Of a stretch of 64,000 nt of DNA, positions 16,198 to 23,598 are shown piece after piece. The stretch is from Streptomyces violaceoruber (GTDB lineage: Bacteria > Actinomycetota > Actinomycetes > Streptomycetales > Streptomycetaceae): NCBI RefSeq assembly GCF_033406955.1, contig NZ_CP137734.1, forward strand, positions 6,324,001-6,388,000, given 5' to 3'. Position numbers and translations under genes: made by a program. Below the pieces are notes generated by a model. It was not told the DNA's origin. It saw only the letters and a program-made list of their open reading frames with translations, and searched no databases. How positions within the stretch are numbered: the stretch's first letter is position 1; every line of letters begins with the position of its first letter.

Positions 16198-17123
16198 CGG
16201 TCGTTCTCCTTGCCGGCCGCGGTGTCCGTGGTGGTGTCGGCCCGGGCGGCTTCGGCCTGCGCGGCTTCGGCGGCCTCCACCTCGGCCGCCTCCGCGGCGC
16301 CGGGGTCGTCGGCGAGGGGTTCGCCGAGGTAGGCGGCGACGACGCGTTCGTCGCCCTGCACCGTGGCGCTGTCGCCCTCGACGAGCTTCTCGCCCTGGAC
16401 GAGTACGGCGACGCGGTCGCAGAGGTTGAAGATGAACCGCATGTCGTGCTCGATGACGAGGACGGCGATGCCCTGGTCCCGGATGGCGAAGACCAACTCC
16501 TCGGTGGCCCGCGTCTCCTGGGGGTTCATACCGGCCGTCGGCTCGTCCAGGAGCAGCAGCCCGGGCTCGCTGGCCAGCGCGCGGGCGATCTCCAGCTTGC
16601 GCTGCTCGCCGTAGGGCAGGTTACGGGCGAGGTGGTCGGCCTTGGGCGCGAGGCCCACGAACTCCAGCAGTTCCAGGGCGCGTTCCCGGGACGCCCTCTC
16701 CGCCCGGTGGAATCCGGGCCCGCGCAGCACGGCCGACCAGAAACCCTCCTTGGTGCGGGTGTGGCGGCCGACGAGCACGTTCTCCAGGACCGTCATGTTG
16801 GCGAACAGCCGGATGTTCTGGAAGGTACGGGCGACGCCGGCGGCGGTCACCTTGAAGGACTTGGCCGGCAGGACCTGGCCCTTGTAGCGGACCTCGCCCT
16901 CGGTGGGGATGTAGAGACCGGTCAGGCAGTTGAAGAAGGTCGTCTTGCCGGCGCCGTTGGGGCCGATCAGGCCGACGATCTCGCCGCTGTTCACGGTGAG
17001 GTCGACGCCGTTCACGGCGGTCAGTCCGCCGAAGCGCATCGTGACACCGCGCGCGTCGAGGATGGTGGTGCCGGGGGCGGGGGCGCCCGGTGCGGTGTCC
17101 TTGGTGGTGGTGTCGGTGGTCAT
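16194..17123 (-). CDS. livG: Branched-chain amino-acid ABC transporter ATPase
   Basis: 309 residues; the ATPase domain spans about 20-275 with Walker A GPNGAGKTT, the LivG-type signature YGEQRKLEIARAL, and Walker B LLLLDEPTAGMNP. An Ala/Glu/Asp-rich tail of about 35 residues follows, longer than in enteric LivG and probably disordered. It lies five bases after the livM stop and overlaps livF, in the middle of the transporter operon. Confidence 0.94.
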   Translation of the reverse strand: MTTDTTTKDTAPGAPAPGTTILDARGVTMRFGGLTAVNGVDLTVNSGEIVGLIGPNGAGKTTFFNCLTGLYIPTEGEVRYKGQVLPAKSFKVTAAGVARTFQNIRLFANMTVLENVLVGRHTRTKEGFWSAVLRGPGFHRAERASRERALELLEFVGLAPKADHLARNLPYGEQRKLEIARALASEPGLLLLDEPTAGMNPQETRATEELVFAIRDQGIAVLVIEHDMRFIFNLCDRVAVLVQGEKLVEGDSATVQGDERVVAAYLGEPLADDPGAAEAAEVEAAEAAQAEAARADTTTDTAAGKENDR

Positions 17124-17128
17124 GGTGG

Positions 17129-18955
17129 TCAGGCCCCTGTCTTGCTCAGGACTGCGGGCGCTTCGTCCTCTTCGTGGAACTCCAGCTTGCGTCGCCGGTT
17201 GGCGATGAGGCCCTCCGGGCGGAAGCGCATCAGCAGGACGAGCGCGAGCCCGAAGGCGAGGAGCTGGTAGTCGTCGAGGAACTGGAGCTTGTTGGGAATC
17301 AGGAAGAGCAGCGCCGCACCGATGAGCGGACCGGCGATGGTGCCCATGCCGCCGAGCACGACCGCGGCGAGCAGGAAGGCCGAGTTGGGCGGCGTGGTGC
17401 CGGCGAACAGGTACTGCTCGGGCGTGACGGTGTAGGTGACGTGCGCCTGGACGGTGCCGGCCAGTCCGGCCAGCGAGGCGCCGACGGCGAACGCGATGAG
17501 CTTGACGCGGAAGCCGTTGATGCCCATGGCGAGCGCGGCGGTCTCGTCCTCGCGGATGGCGACCCAGGCGCGGCCGATGCGGGAGTCGCCGCTGCGCCGG
17601 AAGACGAGGACGACGACGGCCGTGATGATGAGCATCAGCAGGAAGTAGTTGGCGAACCGGCCGAGGGTGAAGCCGCCCATGTCGTGCGAGACACCGAGGT
17701 CGAAGCCGAGGATCTTGAGGTCGGGGATGGACGAGATGCCGTTGGAGCCGTTGGTGACGTCCGGCCCCGAGGTGCCGTCCAGGTTGTTGGCGGTGATCCG
17801 GAAGATCTCACCGAAGCCGAGGGTCACGATGGCGAGGTAGTCGCCGCGCAGCCGCAGCGTGGGCGCGCCGATCAGGACGCCGAACACCAGGGAGGCGGCC
17901 GCGCCGACCAGGACCGCGGCCCAGAAGGGCAGGTGCAGGTCGAAGGGCGAGCTGGGGGAGCCGGAGACCATGGAGGCGGCGTAGGCGCCGACCCCGAGGA
18001 AGGCCACGTAGCCGAGGTCGAGCAGGCCGGCGAGGCCGACGACGATGTTCAGGCCGAGCGCCACGGTGGCGAAGATCAGGATGTAGACGCCGAGGGTGGC
18101 GTACTGGTCGTCCGACTGCGTGAAGGGGAAGCAGGCCGCCGCGATGAAGCCGCCGCAGACGGTGATGTTCTGGTGCCGTGCGGTGATCTCGGTGACGTGG
18201 ACGATCAGCCCGGACCGGTGGAGGGCGGTGAAGCCGAAACCGGCGACGATCAGGAAGCCGATGAACAGCTCGTCGTACTCGGTGCCGATGCCGTAGGTGA
18301 AGACCAGCAGGGCCACGGCGAGGGTCGCGACGATGACGAGGATCTCGACGTAGGAGGGGAGCGCACGCAGGGGCCGCGGCTCTTTGGAGGCGAAGGCCGC
18401 CCGGACGGTCTGCCAGTTCTGCGAGCTGGTGTGCTTGAACTGGTCCCAGCCGGTGTCGTCGGGGTCGAACGGGTCGGGCTCGGGGCGCTCGAAGGGCAGC
18501 GCGAGGGCGCCCAGGAACGCGACGAGGGTGACGGCCGCGGCGATGTAGCCGCCGGGTTCGAGGTTGACGACGCCGCCGAGCTTGGTGCTGATCGCGATGA
18601 TCGTGTACCAGGTGGTGGCGAAGGCGGCGAGGGCGGCGAACTTGAGCGCGGCGTCGGCGCCGGCGGGTGCGAGCCAGCCGAGTCCCTTGACGCCGTACGA
18701 CGCGAGGCCGAACAGGGCGGTGAGGGCGCCGGCGATCAGCACCAGGACCTGGAGGCCGCCGGGGTAGCCGTAGACGGTGAGGTCGCCGGGGAACTCGGCG
18801 GTCCAGGTCCAGGCGAGGAAGGTGGAGACGACGGTCAGGACGCCGCCGCCGGTGGCGAGGGCACGGCCGAGGCCGGCGGGTATGCCGATGAGGCCGGAGG
18901 CGTCGCCCGGTGCGGGGGCGCCGGTCTTCTTCGGCGCGGTGGTCTGTGTGGTCAT
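17129..18955 (-). CDS. livM: Branched-chain amino-acid ABC transporter permease, long form
   Basis: 608 residues, clearly longer than the 300-420 of typical LivM. The first about 290 residues form an extra membrane region with several hydrophobic helices, including the Trp-rich stretch TFLAWTWTAEFPG. The C-terminal half is the classic permease with the loop TLGFGEIFRI and RAWVAIREDETAA. The start is the ATG giving MTTQTTAPKK, five bases after livH. The long N-terminal membrane domain is typical of streptomycete LivM proteins. It forms the channel with LivH. Confidence 0.9.
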   Translation of the reverse strand: MTTQTTAPKKTGAPAPGDASGLIGIPAGLGRALATGGGVLTVVSTFLAWTWTAEFPGDLTVYGYPGGLQVLVLIAGALTALFGLASYGVKGLGWLAPAGADAALKFAALAAFATTWYTIIAISTKLGGVVNLEPGGYIAAAVTLVAFLGALALPFERPEPDPFDPDDTGWDQFKHTSSQNWQTVRAAFASKEPRPLRALPSYVEILVIVATLAVALLVFTYGIGTEYDELFIGFLIVAGFGFTALHRSGLIVHVTEITARHQNITVCGGFIAAACFPFTQSDDQYATLGVYILIFATVALGLNIVVGLAGLLDLGYVAFLGVGAYAASMVSGSPSSPFDLHLPFWAAVLVGAAASLVFGVLIGAPTLRLRGDYLAIVTLGFGEIFRITANNLDGTSGPDVTNGSNGISSIPDLKILGFDLGVSHDMGGFTLGRFANYFLLMLIITAVVVLVFRRSGDSRIGRAWVAIREDETAALAMGINGFRVKLIAFAVGASLAGLAGTVQAHVTYTVTPEQYLFAGTTPPNSAFLLAAVVLGGMGTIAGPLIGAALLFLIPNKLQFLDDYQLLAFGLALVLLMRFRPEGLIANRRRKLEFHEEDEAPAVLSKTGA

Positions 18956-18960
18956 CGGTG

Positions 18961-19893
18961 TCACGCCCTGTCCGCAACGCGTTCGCCGAGCAGGCCCTGT
19001 GGCCTGAACAACAGCACGAGGATGAGGAGGATGAAGGCCCAGACGTCCGCCCAGGACTGGCTGCCGAACTTGTCCAGGCCGGGGATGTCGGCGATGTAGG
19101 CGGTGGCCAGGGTCTCGGCGACGCCGAGGACGACACCGCCGATCATGGCGCCGTAGATGTTGCCGATGCCGCCGAGGACCGCCGCCGTGAAGGCCTTGAG
19201 ACCGAGGATGAAGCCCATCTTGAACTCGATCTGGCCGTACCTGAGGCCGTAGGCGACGCCTCCGACGGCGGCGAAGACGGCGCCGAGCGCGAAGGCGATC
19301 ACGATGATGCGGTCCGTGTTGACGCCCATCAGCTTGGCGGTGTCCGGGTCCTGGGCGGTGGCCTGCATACCCCGTCCGGTGCGGGTGCGCATCACGAAGA
19401 AGCCGAGGATGGCCATGCTCACCGGGGCGACGACGAACAGGAAGATGTCGCCGGTCTGGAGGGTGACGTTGCCGATGTGGAAGGGCCCGCCGTCGATCTG
19501 CGGGAAGGGCCGCGCGGACTTCGCGTCCGGGTACCAGGCCCACACCGCCTGCTGCAGGGCGAGGGAGAGGCCGATCGCGGTGATGAGGGGCGCGAGCCGG
19601 GGTGCGCCGCGCAGGGGGCGATAGGCGAACCGTTCCGCCCCGACGGCGACGGTGGTGGAGACGATCACCGCGCCGATGAGCATCAGGGGCAGGGCGATCA
19701 GCATGGAGGTGCCGTCGGGCAGGATGTACATGTAGACCGTGAGTGCGCCGAAGGCACCGGTCATGAAGATCTCGCCGTGGGCGAAGTTGATGAGCTGGAC
19801 GATGCCGTAGACCATTGTGTAGCCGATGGCGACGAGCCCGTACATGGATCCCAGTAGCAGGCCGTTGACCAGCTGCTGCGGCAGTTCGTTCAC
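18961..19893 (-). CDS. livH: Branched-chain amino-acid ABC transporter permease
   Basis: 310 residues from a GTG start with GGAGG upstream. It has about eight membrane helices; MYGLVAIGYTMVYGIVQLINFAHGE is the hallmark first loop of LivH, here seen as GYTMVYGI and NFAHGE. The motif LGLKAFTAAVLGGIGN is the cytoplasmic coupling helix that contacts the ATPases. It is the second gene of the unit, separated from the binding-protein gene by 114 bp that contain a strong hairpin. Confidence 0.94.
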   Translation of the reverse strand: MNELPQQLVNGLLLGSMYGLVAIGYTMVYGIVQLINFAHGEIFMTGAFGALTVYMYILPDGTSMLIALPLMLIGAVIVSTTVAVGAERFAYRPLRGAPRLAPLITAIGLSLALQQAVWAWYPDAKSARPFPQIDGGPFHIGNVTLQTGDIFLFVVAPVSMAILGFFVMRTRTGRGMQATAQDPDTAKLMGVNTDRIIVIAFALGAVFAAVGGVAYGLRYGQIEFKMGFILGLKAFTAAVLGGIGNIYGAMIGGVVLGVAETLATAYIADIPGLDKFGSQSWADVWAFILLILVLLFRPQGLLGERVADRA

Positions 19894-19948
19894 CGCATGT
19901 CCTCCGAGACATTCGGACGTTCGACGGATGGTGTGGCCGGATGCGAGT

Positions 19949-19984
19949 CCGCGCGGGGCGCCAGTGGAACAGCGCCCCGCGCGG
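19949..19984 (-). terminator. Perfect 13-bp intercistronic hairpin between the binding-protein gene and livH
   Basis: CCGCGCGGGGCGC and GCGCCCCGCGCGG are exact complements with a 10-base loop. It sits just after the binding-protein stop codon. In ABC transporter operons such a hairpin lowers read-through or protects the upstream message, so the binding protein is made in excess; that role is inferred here. Confidence 0.85.
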
Positions 19985-20007
19985 CTCGTGGGCAGTGGTG
20001 CGGTCGG

Positions 20008-21243
20008 TCAGCCGGTGTAGGTACCGGACTTGACGTCGTTGAAGGCCCCGTTCTCGACGGAGTAGACGGTGAGCTGCTTGTTGGTCGCGTCACCGAACTC
20101 GTCGAAGGAGACCTTGCCGGTCACACCGTCGAAGGAGACGTTCTGCATGGCCTCGGTGACCTTGGCGCGGGCGTCGTCGGGAAGCTTCCCGCCGTTGTCC
20201 TCGACGACCTTCTTGACGGCCTCGATGATCGCCCAGGCGGAGTCGTAGGAGTAGCCGCCGTAGGCCGCGTAGTCCTCCTTGTAACCCTCCGTCTTGTAGT
20301 CGGCCACGAACTTCTTGGCCGACGGGAGCTCCTCGACGGGCGCGCCGACGGAGGTGGCGAGGTCGCCGTTGGCGGCGGCGCCGGCCAGCTTGATGAAGGT
20401 GTCGTCCTTGATTCCGTCGCCGCCGACCAGCGGAATCTTGGCGCCGGCCTCCTTGATCTGCTTGCTCAGCGGGCCGGCCTGCGGGTATTCACCGCCGTAG
20501 TAGACGACGTCGGCGCCGGAGTTCTTCACCTTGGTGGCGACCGAGGAGAAGTCCTTGGTGTCCGGGTTGATGTGCTCGGTGCCGACCACCTGGCCGCCGA
20601 GCTTCTTGAACTCGTCGGTGAAGGTGCCGGCGAGGCCCGCGCCGTAGGTCTTCTTGTCGTCGATGACGAAGACCTTCTTCTTCTTGGCGTCGTTGTAGAC
20701 GTACTGCGCGGCGAACGGGCCCTGGATGGCGTCCGTGGTCGCGGTGCGGAAGTACGACTTGTACTGGCGGACCTTCTTGTTGCGCCAGTCCGGGCCCTGG
20801 GTGAGGGAGGGGCCGGTGTTGGCCGGGGAGACCTCGACCAGCTTGGCGGTGTCGAAGACCTTCTGCATGGACTCGCCGACCGACGAGTTCAGCGGGCCGA
20901 CGACGCCGAGGACGTCCTTGTTGGCGACGAAGCTGCTGGCGTTCTGCTGGCCGACGGAGGGCTGGCCCTGGTCGTCGAGCGCCTCGACCTTGAAGGTGAC
21001 GCCCTCGACGGTCTTGTTCTTGTTGGCCGTCTTGGCCGCGAGGTCCGCCGAGTTCTTGATGCCGAGGCCGAGCGCGGACAGGTCGCCGGTCAGCGGGGCG
21101 TCGACACCGATGACGACGGTGGTGCCACCGCCGCCGTTGCCGGAGTCCGAGCCGCCGTCGTCGTCGCGCGAGCCGCAGGCGGTGAGGGTGAGCGCTCCCG
21201 CCGCCAGAGCGGCGGTGATGGCGATGAGCGAACGTTGACGCAC
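20008..21243 (-). CDS. Branched-chain amino-acid ABC transporter substrate-binding lipoprotein
   Basis: 411 residues from GTG with AAAGGA upstream. Residues 1-22 are a lipoprotein signal with the lipobox LTAC, so the mature protein is anchored by its cysteine to the outer face of the membrane. A short Asp/Gly/Ser linker follows, then a periplasmic-binding fold of the Leu/Ile/Val class (VIGVDAPLTGDLSALG, VGPLNSSVGESM, GDGIKDDTFIK). It is the first gene of the liv unit. About 290 bp of leader lie upstream; they contain a repeated GTGACTCT but no clear operator. Confidence 0.94.
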   Translation of the reverse strand: MRQRSLIAITAALAAGALTLTACGSRDDDGGSDSGNGGGGTTVVIGVDAPLTGDLSALGLGIKNSADLAAKTANKNKTVEGVTFKVEALDDQGQPSVGQQNASSFVANKDVLGVVGPLNSSVGESMQKVFDTAKLVEVSPANTGPSLTQGPDWRNKKVRQYKSYFRTATTDAIQGPFAAQYVYNDAKKKKVFVIDDKKTYGAGLAGTFTDEFKKLGGQVVGTEHINPDTKDFSSVATKVKNSGADVVYYGGEYPQAGPLSKQIKEAGAKIPLVGGDGIKDDTFIKLAGAAANGDLATSVGAPVEELPSAKKFVADYKTEGYKEDYAAYGGYSYDSAWAIIEAVKKVVEDNGGKLPDDARAKVTEAMQNVSFDGVTGKVSFDEFGDATNKQLTVYSVENGAFNDVKSGTYTG

Positions 21244-21530
21244 GATCAGTCCTTTCCCTGGCACGGCCGCTTCCCCGTGGAGGCGGTCGAGTCGAGCGCG
21301 GGGCCGAAATGACAATCCGACGGCGCGGTGACTGGCCGTGACTCTAAGCGTGTGTGGGGAAGGTGGAGGAGGGTCTGACTGAGGCTGTGACTCTCTTGTT
21401 ATGACACCGGGTATTGCAGAGCGGTACTGGCTGGGAAGAAGGGCTGAATTCAGGCCGATTCGCCCTGTCCGCATACTGAGAACCCGCAGGACGGACCGGT
21501 CCGGTTCAGGCGTCTGGGACGTTTTGGTGA

Positions 21531-22127
21531 TTACCTCGAATCGTTGCTGCAGGCGACCTCAAGGGCCCGGGAGAGGTCCTGCGCATAGCGCGACCCCAGG
21601 ATGAAACTGTGGGCTTCTATTGCGCGCACATTACGCAGTGTTACATCCAGGAAAGGGAGTCCGGGATTCCGGGGCGCTTTTTCACATTCCGTCACCCGTA
21701 GCGTGACAACGATCTTGCGGGCGGAATGTGAATTTGTCTGGAAAGGTGCCGCGGGGGAGGTGGTCACCGACAGGCCGTCGTAGGGCTGGGTCAGCCGCGT
21801 CACGGTGACGGGCGGCCCGCTGCGCACGCTCAGCAGCACCGTGAAGCTGTAGCCGGCGGCCCGGGTCGAGGGCGAGCCGGTCACGGGGGCCACGTAGACC
21901 AGGTCGACCGCCTGGGACGGGTAGGGCGGCGGGGGAGCGGGGCGCGGCTGCGGCCGGCTGGTGTACAGGTAGCCGCCGCCCGACAGGACGACGAGGGCGG
22001 CGGCGGAGGCCAGGACGGTCCGGCGGTGGCGGTCGTAGCGCAGGGCCAGGGGGCTGCGCGGACGGGGCTGCGGGACATCCCGGACGTGGGTGTCCTCGCC
22101 CGGCTCGACCGGTCCGACGCCGCTCAT
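21531..22127 (-). CDS. Hypothetical membrane-anchored secreted protein
   Basis: 198 residues. Residues 1-35 are charged, 36-54 form one membrane segment (VLASAAALVVLSGGGYLY), and a Pro-rich spacer leads to an extracytoplasmic beta-rich domain. That domain has two cysteines (in VTECEKAP and EVACSNDS) that could form a disulfide. The start ATG overlaps the stop of the gene before it by four bases. I do not recognise the family. The two genes probably form a small surface unit. Confidence 0.75.
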   Translation of the reverse strand: MSGVGPVEPGEDTHVRDVPQPRPRSPLALRYDRHRRTVLASAAALVVLSGGGYLYTSRPQPRPAPPPPYPSQAVDLVYVAPVTGSPSTRAAGYSFTVLLSVRSGPPVTVTRLTQPYDGLSVTTSPAAPFQTNSHSARKIVVTLRVTECEKAPRNPGLPFLDVTLRNVRAIEAHSFILGSRYAQDLSRALEVACSNDSR

Positions 22128-22669
22128 CGCTGCCACGGGCCGACGCTCGGACCGCCGTCGCGGTACCCCTCGGCACACGTCCGGCGCACCTGGCGGTCGG
22201 TCAACTCCCCTGCGGCGCGGGCACCTTGCTCCCGCTTCGCGACCCGTGCCGCGGCCACGACCTCCCGCAGGATGTCGTACTGCCGGTTGGACAGCCCCAT
22301 CGACTGATAGTCGCCGTAGGGCACGCCGCCGTCCAGTATCTCGCGCGCCCAGTATCCGACGGCGCTCACGCACAACTCGGCGCCCGACAAGGGGAGCGGA
22401 GGCCCGGACGACGCGCCCGACGGGGGCGGCGGAGAAACGCTGGGCGCGGTACCGGCAGAACCGCCGGTCGGGTCGTCGGGGCCGCCGCCGCACCCGGCGG
22501 AGGAGACGCCGATCAGCAGCGCCAGGGTCAGGGTCCGGGCCAGGGACCGGGCCGGATGGGGAGGCGGGGCCGCGGAAGCGCGTACGCCCGCTCCGGGCAC
22601 GGCCCGCCCCCGCACGACACGGTGCCGAACCGCCGCCGCCCCCGGCCGAGGGCCCCCTCCCCGTCCCAT
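22124..22669 (-). CDS. Hypothetical lipoprotein
   Basis: Up to 181 residues. A hydrophobic stretch ends in VSSAGCGGG, a lipobox-like site (SAGC), followed by a Pro/Ser/Gly linker. The C-terminal domain has paired cysteines (ELCVSAVGYW and RRTCAEGYRDG) and a helical core. The part before the signal is long for a lipoprotein (about 45 residues), so the true start may be one of the internal GTG codons. It is coupled to the next gene by overlap. No family recognised. Confidence 0.65.
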   Translation of the reverse strand: MGRGGGPRPGAAAVRHRVVRGRAVPGAGVRASAAPPPHPARSLARTLTLALLIGVSSAGCGGGPDDPTGGSAGTAPSVSPPPPSGASSGPPLPLSGAELCVSAVGYWAREILDGGVPYGDYQSMGLSNRQYDILREVVAAARVAKREQGARAAGELTDRQVRRTCAEGYRDGGPSVGPWQR

Positions 22670-22829
22670 GCCCCGACGCTAGAGCGCCCGGCGGCAGGGG
22701 GCAATGCCCGGGACTGGGCGGGGCGGGGGCGGGGCGGGGGTGGAGGGCGCCTCGCGTCGGCGTGCCGGACCCCGCGTCTTCGCCGTGATCAAGCCCGGTC
22801 GGCATTGACGACGCTCGTGATCAGCACAC

Positions 22830-23019
22830 CTAGGGGGTGTCGTTTGGATCTTGCCGGGGTCGCGGGGTCTGGTACGCACATCTGCGGCGTTGTCGTCGGT
22901 TGCCAGGGCTCCGCCCTGTCGCCCTCCTCCGCCTTGCCGCTGCGCGCACCAGACCCCGCTCGGGTCGGCCACAAGGCACCGTCGGCCGCGGCCCGCCTGA
23001 TCCAAACGACACGCCCTAG
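22830..23019 (+). mobile_element. MITE-like element 1, 190 bp with 21-bp terminal inverted repeats
   Basis: The ends CTAGGGGGTGTCGTTTGGATC and (inverted, right end) CTAGGGCGTGTCGTTTGGATC match at 20 of 21 positions. No transposase is encoded; the short open frames inside are by-products of the repeats. A shorter relative lies at 43536-43620 in the opposite orientation. TA inside the CTAG at both ends could be a 2-bp target duplication. The right CTAG contains the TAG stop codon of the thioesterase gene on the minus strand. Confidence 0.85.
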
Positions 23020-23504
23020 CCCGCCGCGGCCGCCCGGACTCCGTCGCCGGGGTTCACGTCCCGCAGCAGGCAGGTCAGCCGGGCGGTGCACACCCGGCGG
23101 TCCTGCTCGTCGCTGATCACGACCTCGTACGTCGCCGTCGACCGGCCGCGGTGCACCGGCGTCGCCACCCCGGTGACCAGACCGGAGCGGACCCCGCGGT
23201 GATGGGTGCAGTTCAGGTCGACCCCGACGGCGATCTTGGCGGCGCCCCCGTGCAGCATCGAGCCGACCGACCCGAGCGTCTCGGCCAGCACGGCCGAGGC
23301 GCCCCCGTGCAGCAGTCCGTACGGCTGGGTGTTGCCCTCCACCGGCATCGTGCCGACGACCCGGTCGGCGGAGGCCTCGACGATCTGGACGCCCATGCGC
23401 GTGCCCAGATGTCCGGCGGAGAACAGCGCGGGCAGGTCGACACCGAGCGCGGCGTACTCGTCGATGACCTCCTGCGGGAACTGCACCTGCTGCCGCTCGC
23501 CCAT
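23016..23504 (-). CDS. Hotdog-fold thioesterase, PaaI family
   Basis: 162 residues from an ATG with GGAG upstream. The hotdog signature is present: G-N-T-Q-P-Y-G-L-L-H-G-G-A (NTQPYGLLHGG), with the following ETLGS helix and the strand VDLNCTHHR. Such enzymes hydrolyse acyl-CoA or aromatic acyl-CoA esters in the cytoplasm. The stop codon TAG lies in the CTAG end of MITE-like element 1, so the element was inserted exactly at the 3' end of this gene. The last residues (AAAAG) may have been shaped by that event. Confidence 0.9.
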   Translation of the reverse strand: MGERQQVQFPQEVIDEYAALGVDLPALFSAGHLGTRMGVQIVEASADRVVGTMPVEGNTQPYGLLHGGASAVLAETLGSVGSMLHGGAAKIAVGVDLNCTHHRGVRSGLVTGVATPVHRGRSTATYEVVISDEQDRRVCTARLTCLLRDVNPGDGVRAAAAG

Positions 23505-23598
23505 GGGCCGGCTCCGTTTCGTCGATCCGTCTGCGTGTCCGCCGGCCGGGCGCACGCTCGGAGGCGTCGGCCGGCCGGCCGCTTCGCTGAGCAAACGC

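Noticed and set aside
17090..19099. Long plus-strand open frame opposite livM and livG
   Set aside because: Shadow of transporter genes with clear domains and ribosome sites.
22830..23019. Short open frames on both strands beginning near MSFGS and ending near PNDT
   Set aside because: They are translations of the element's inverted repeats, so the same ends appear on both strands; not real genes.
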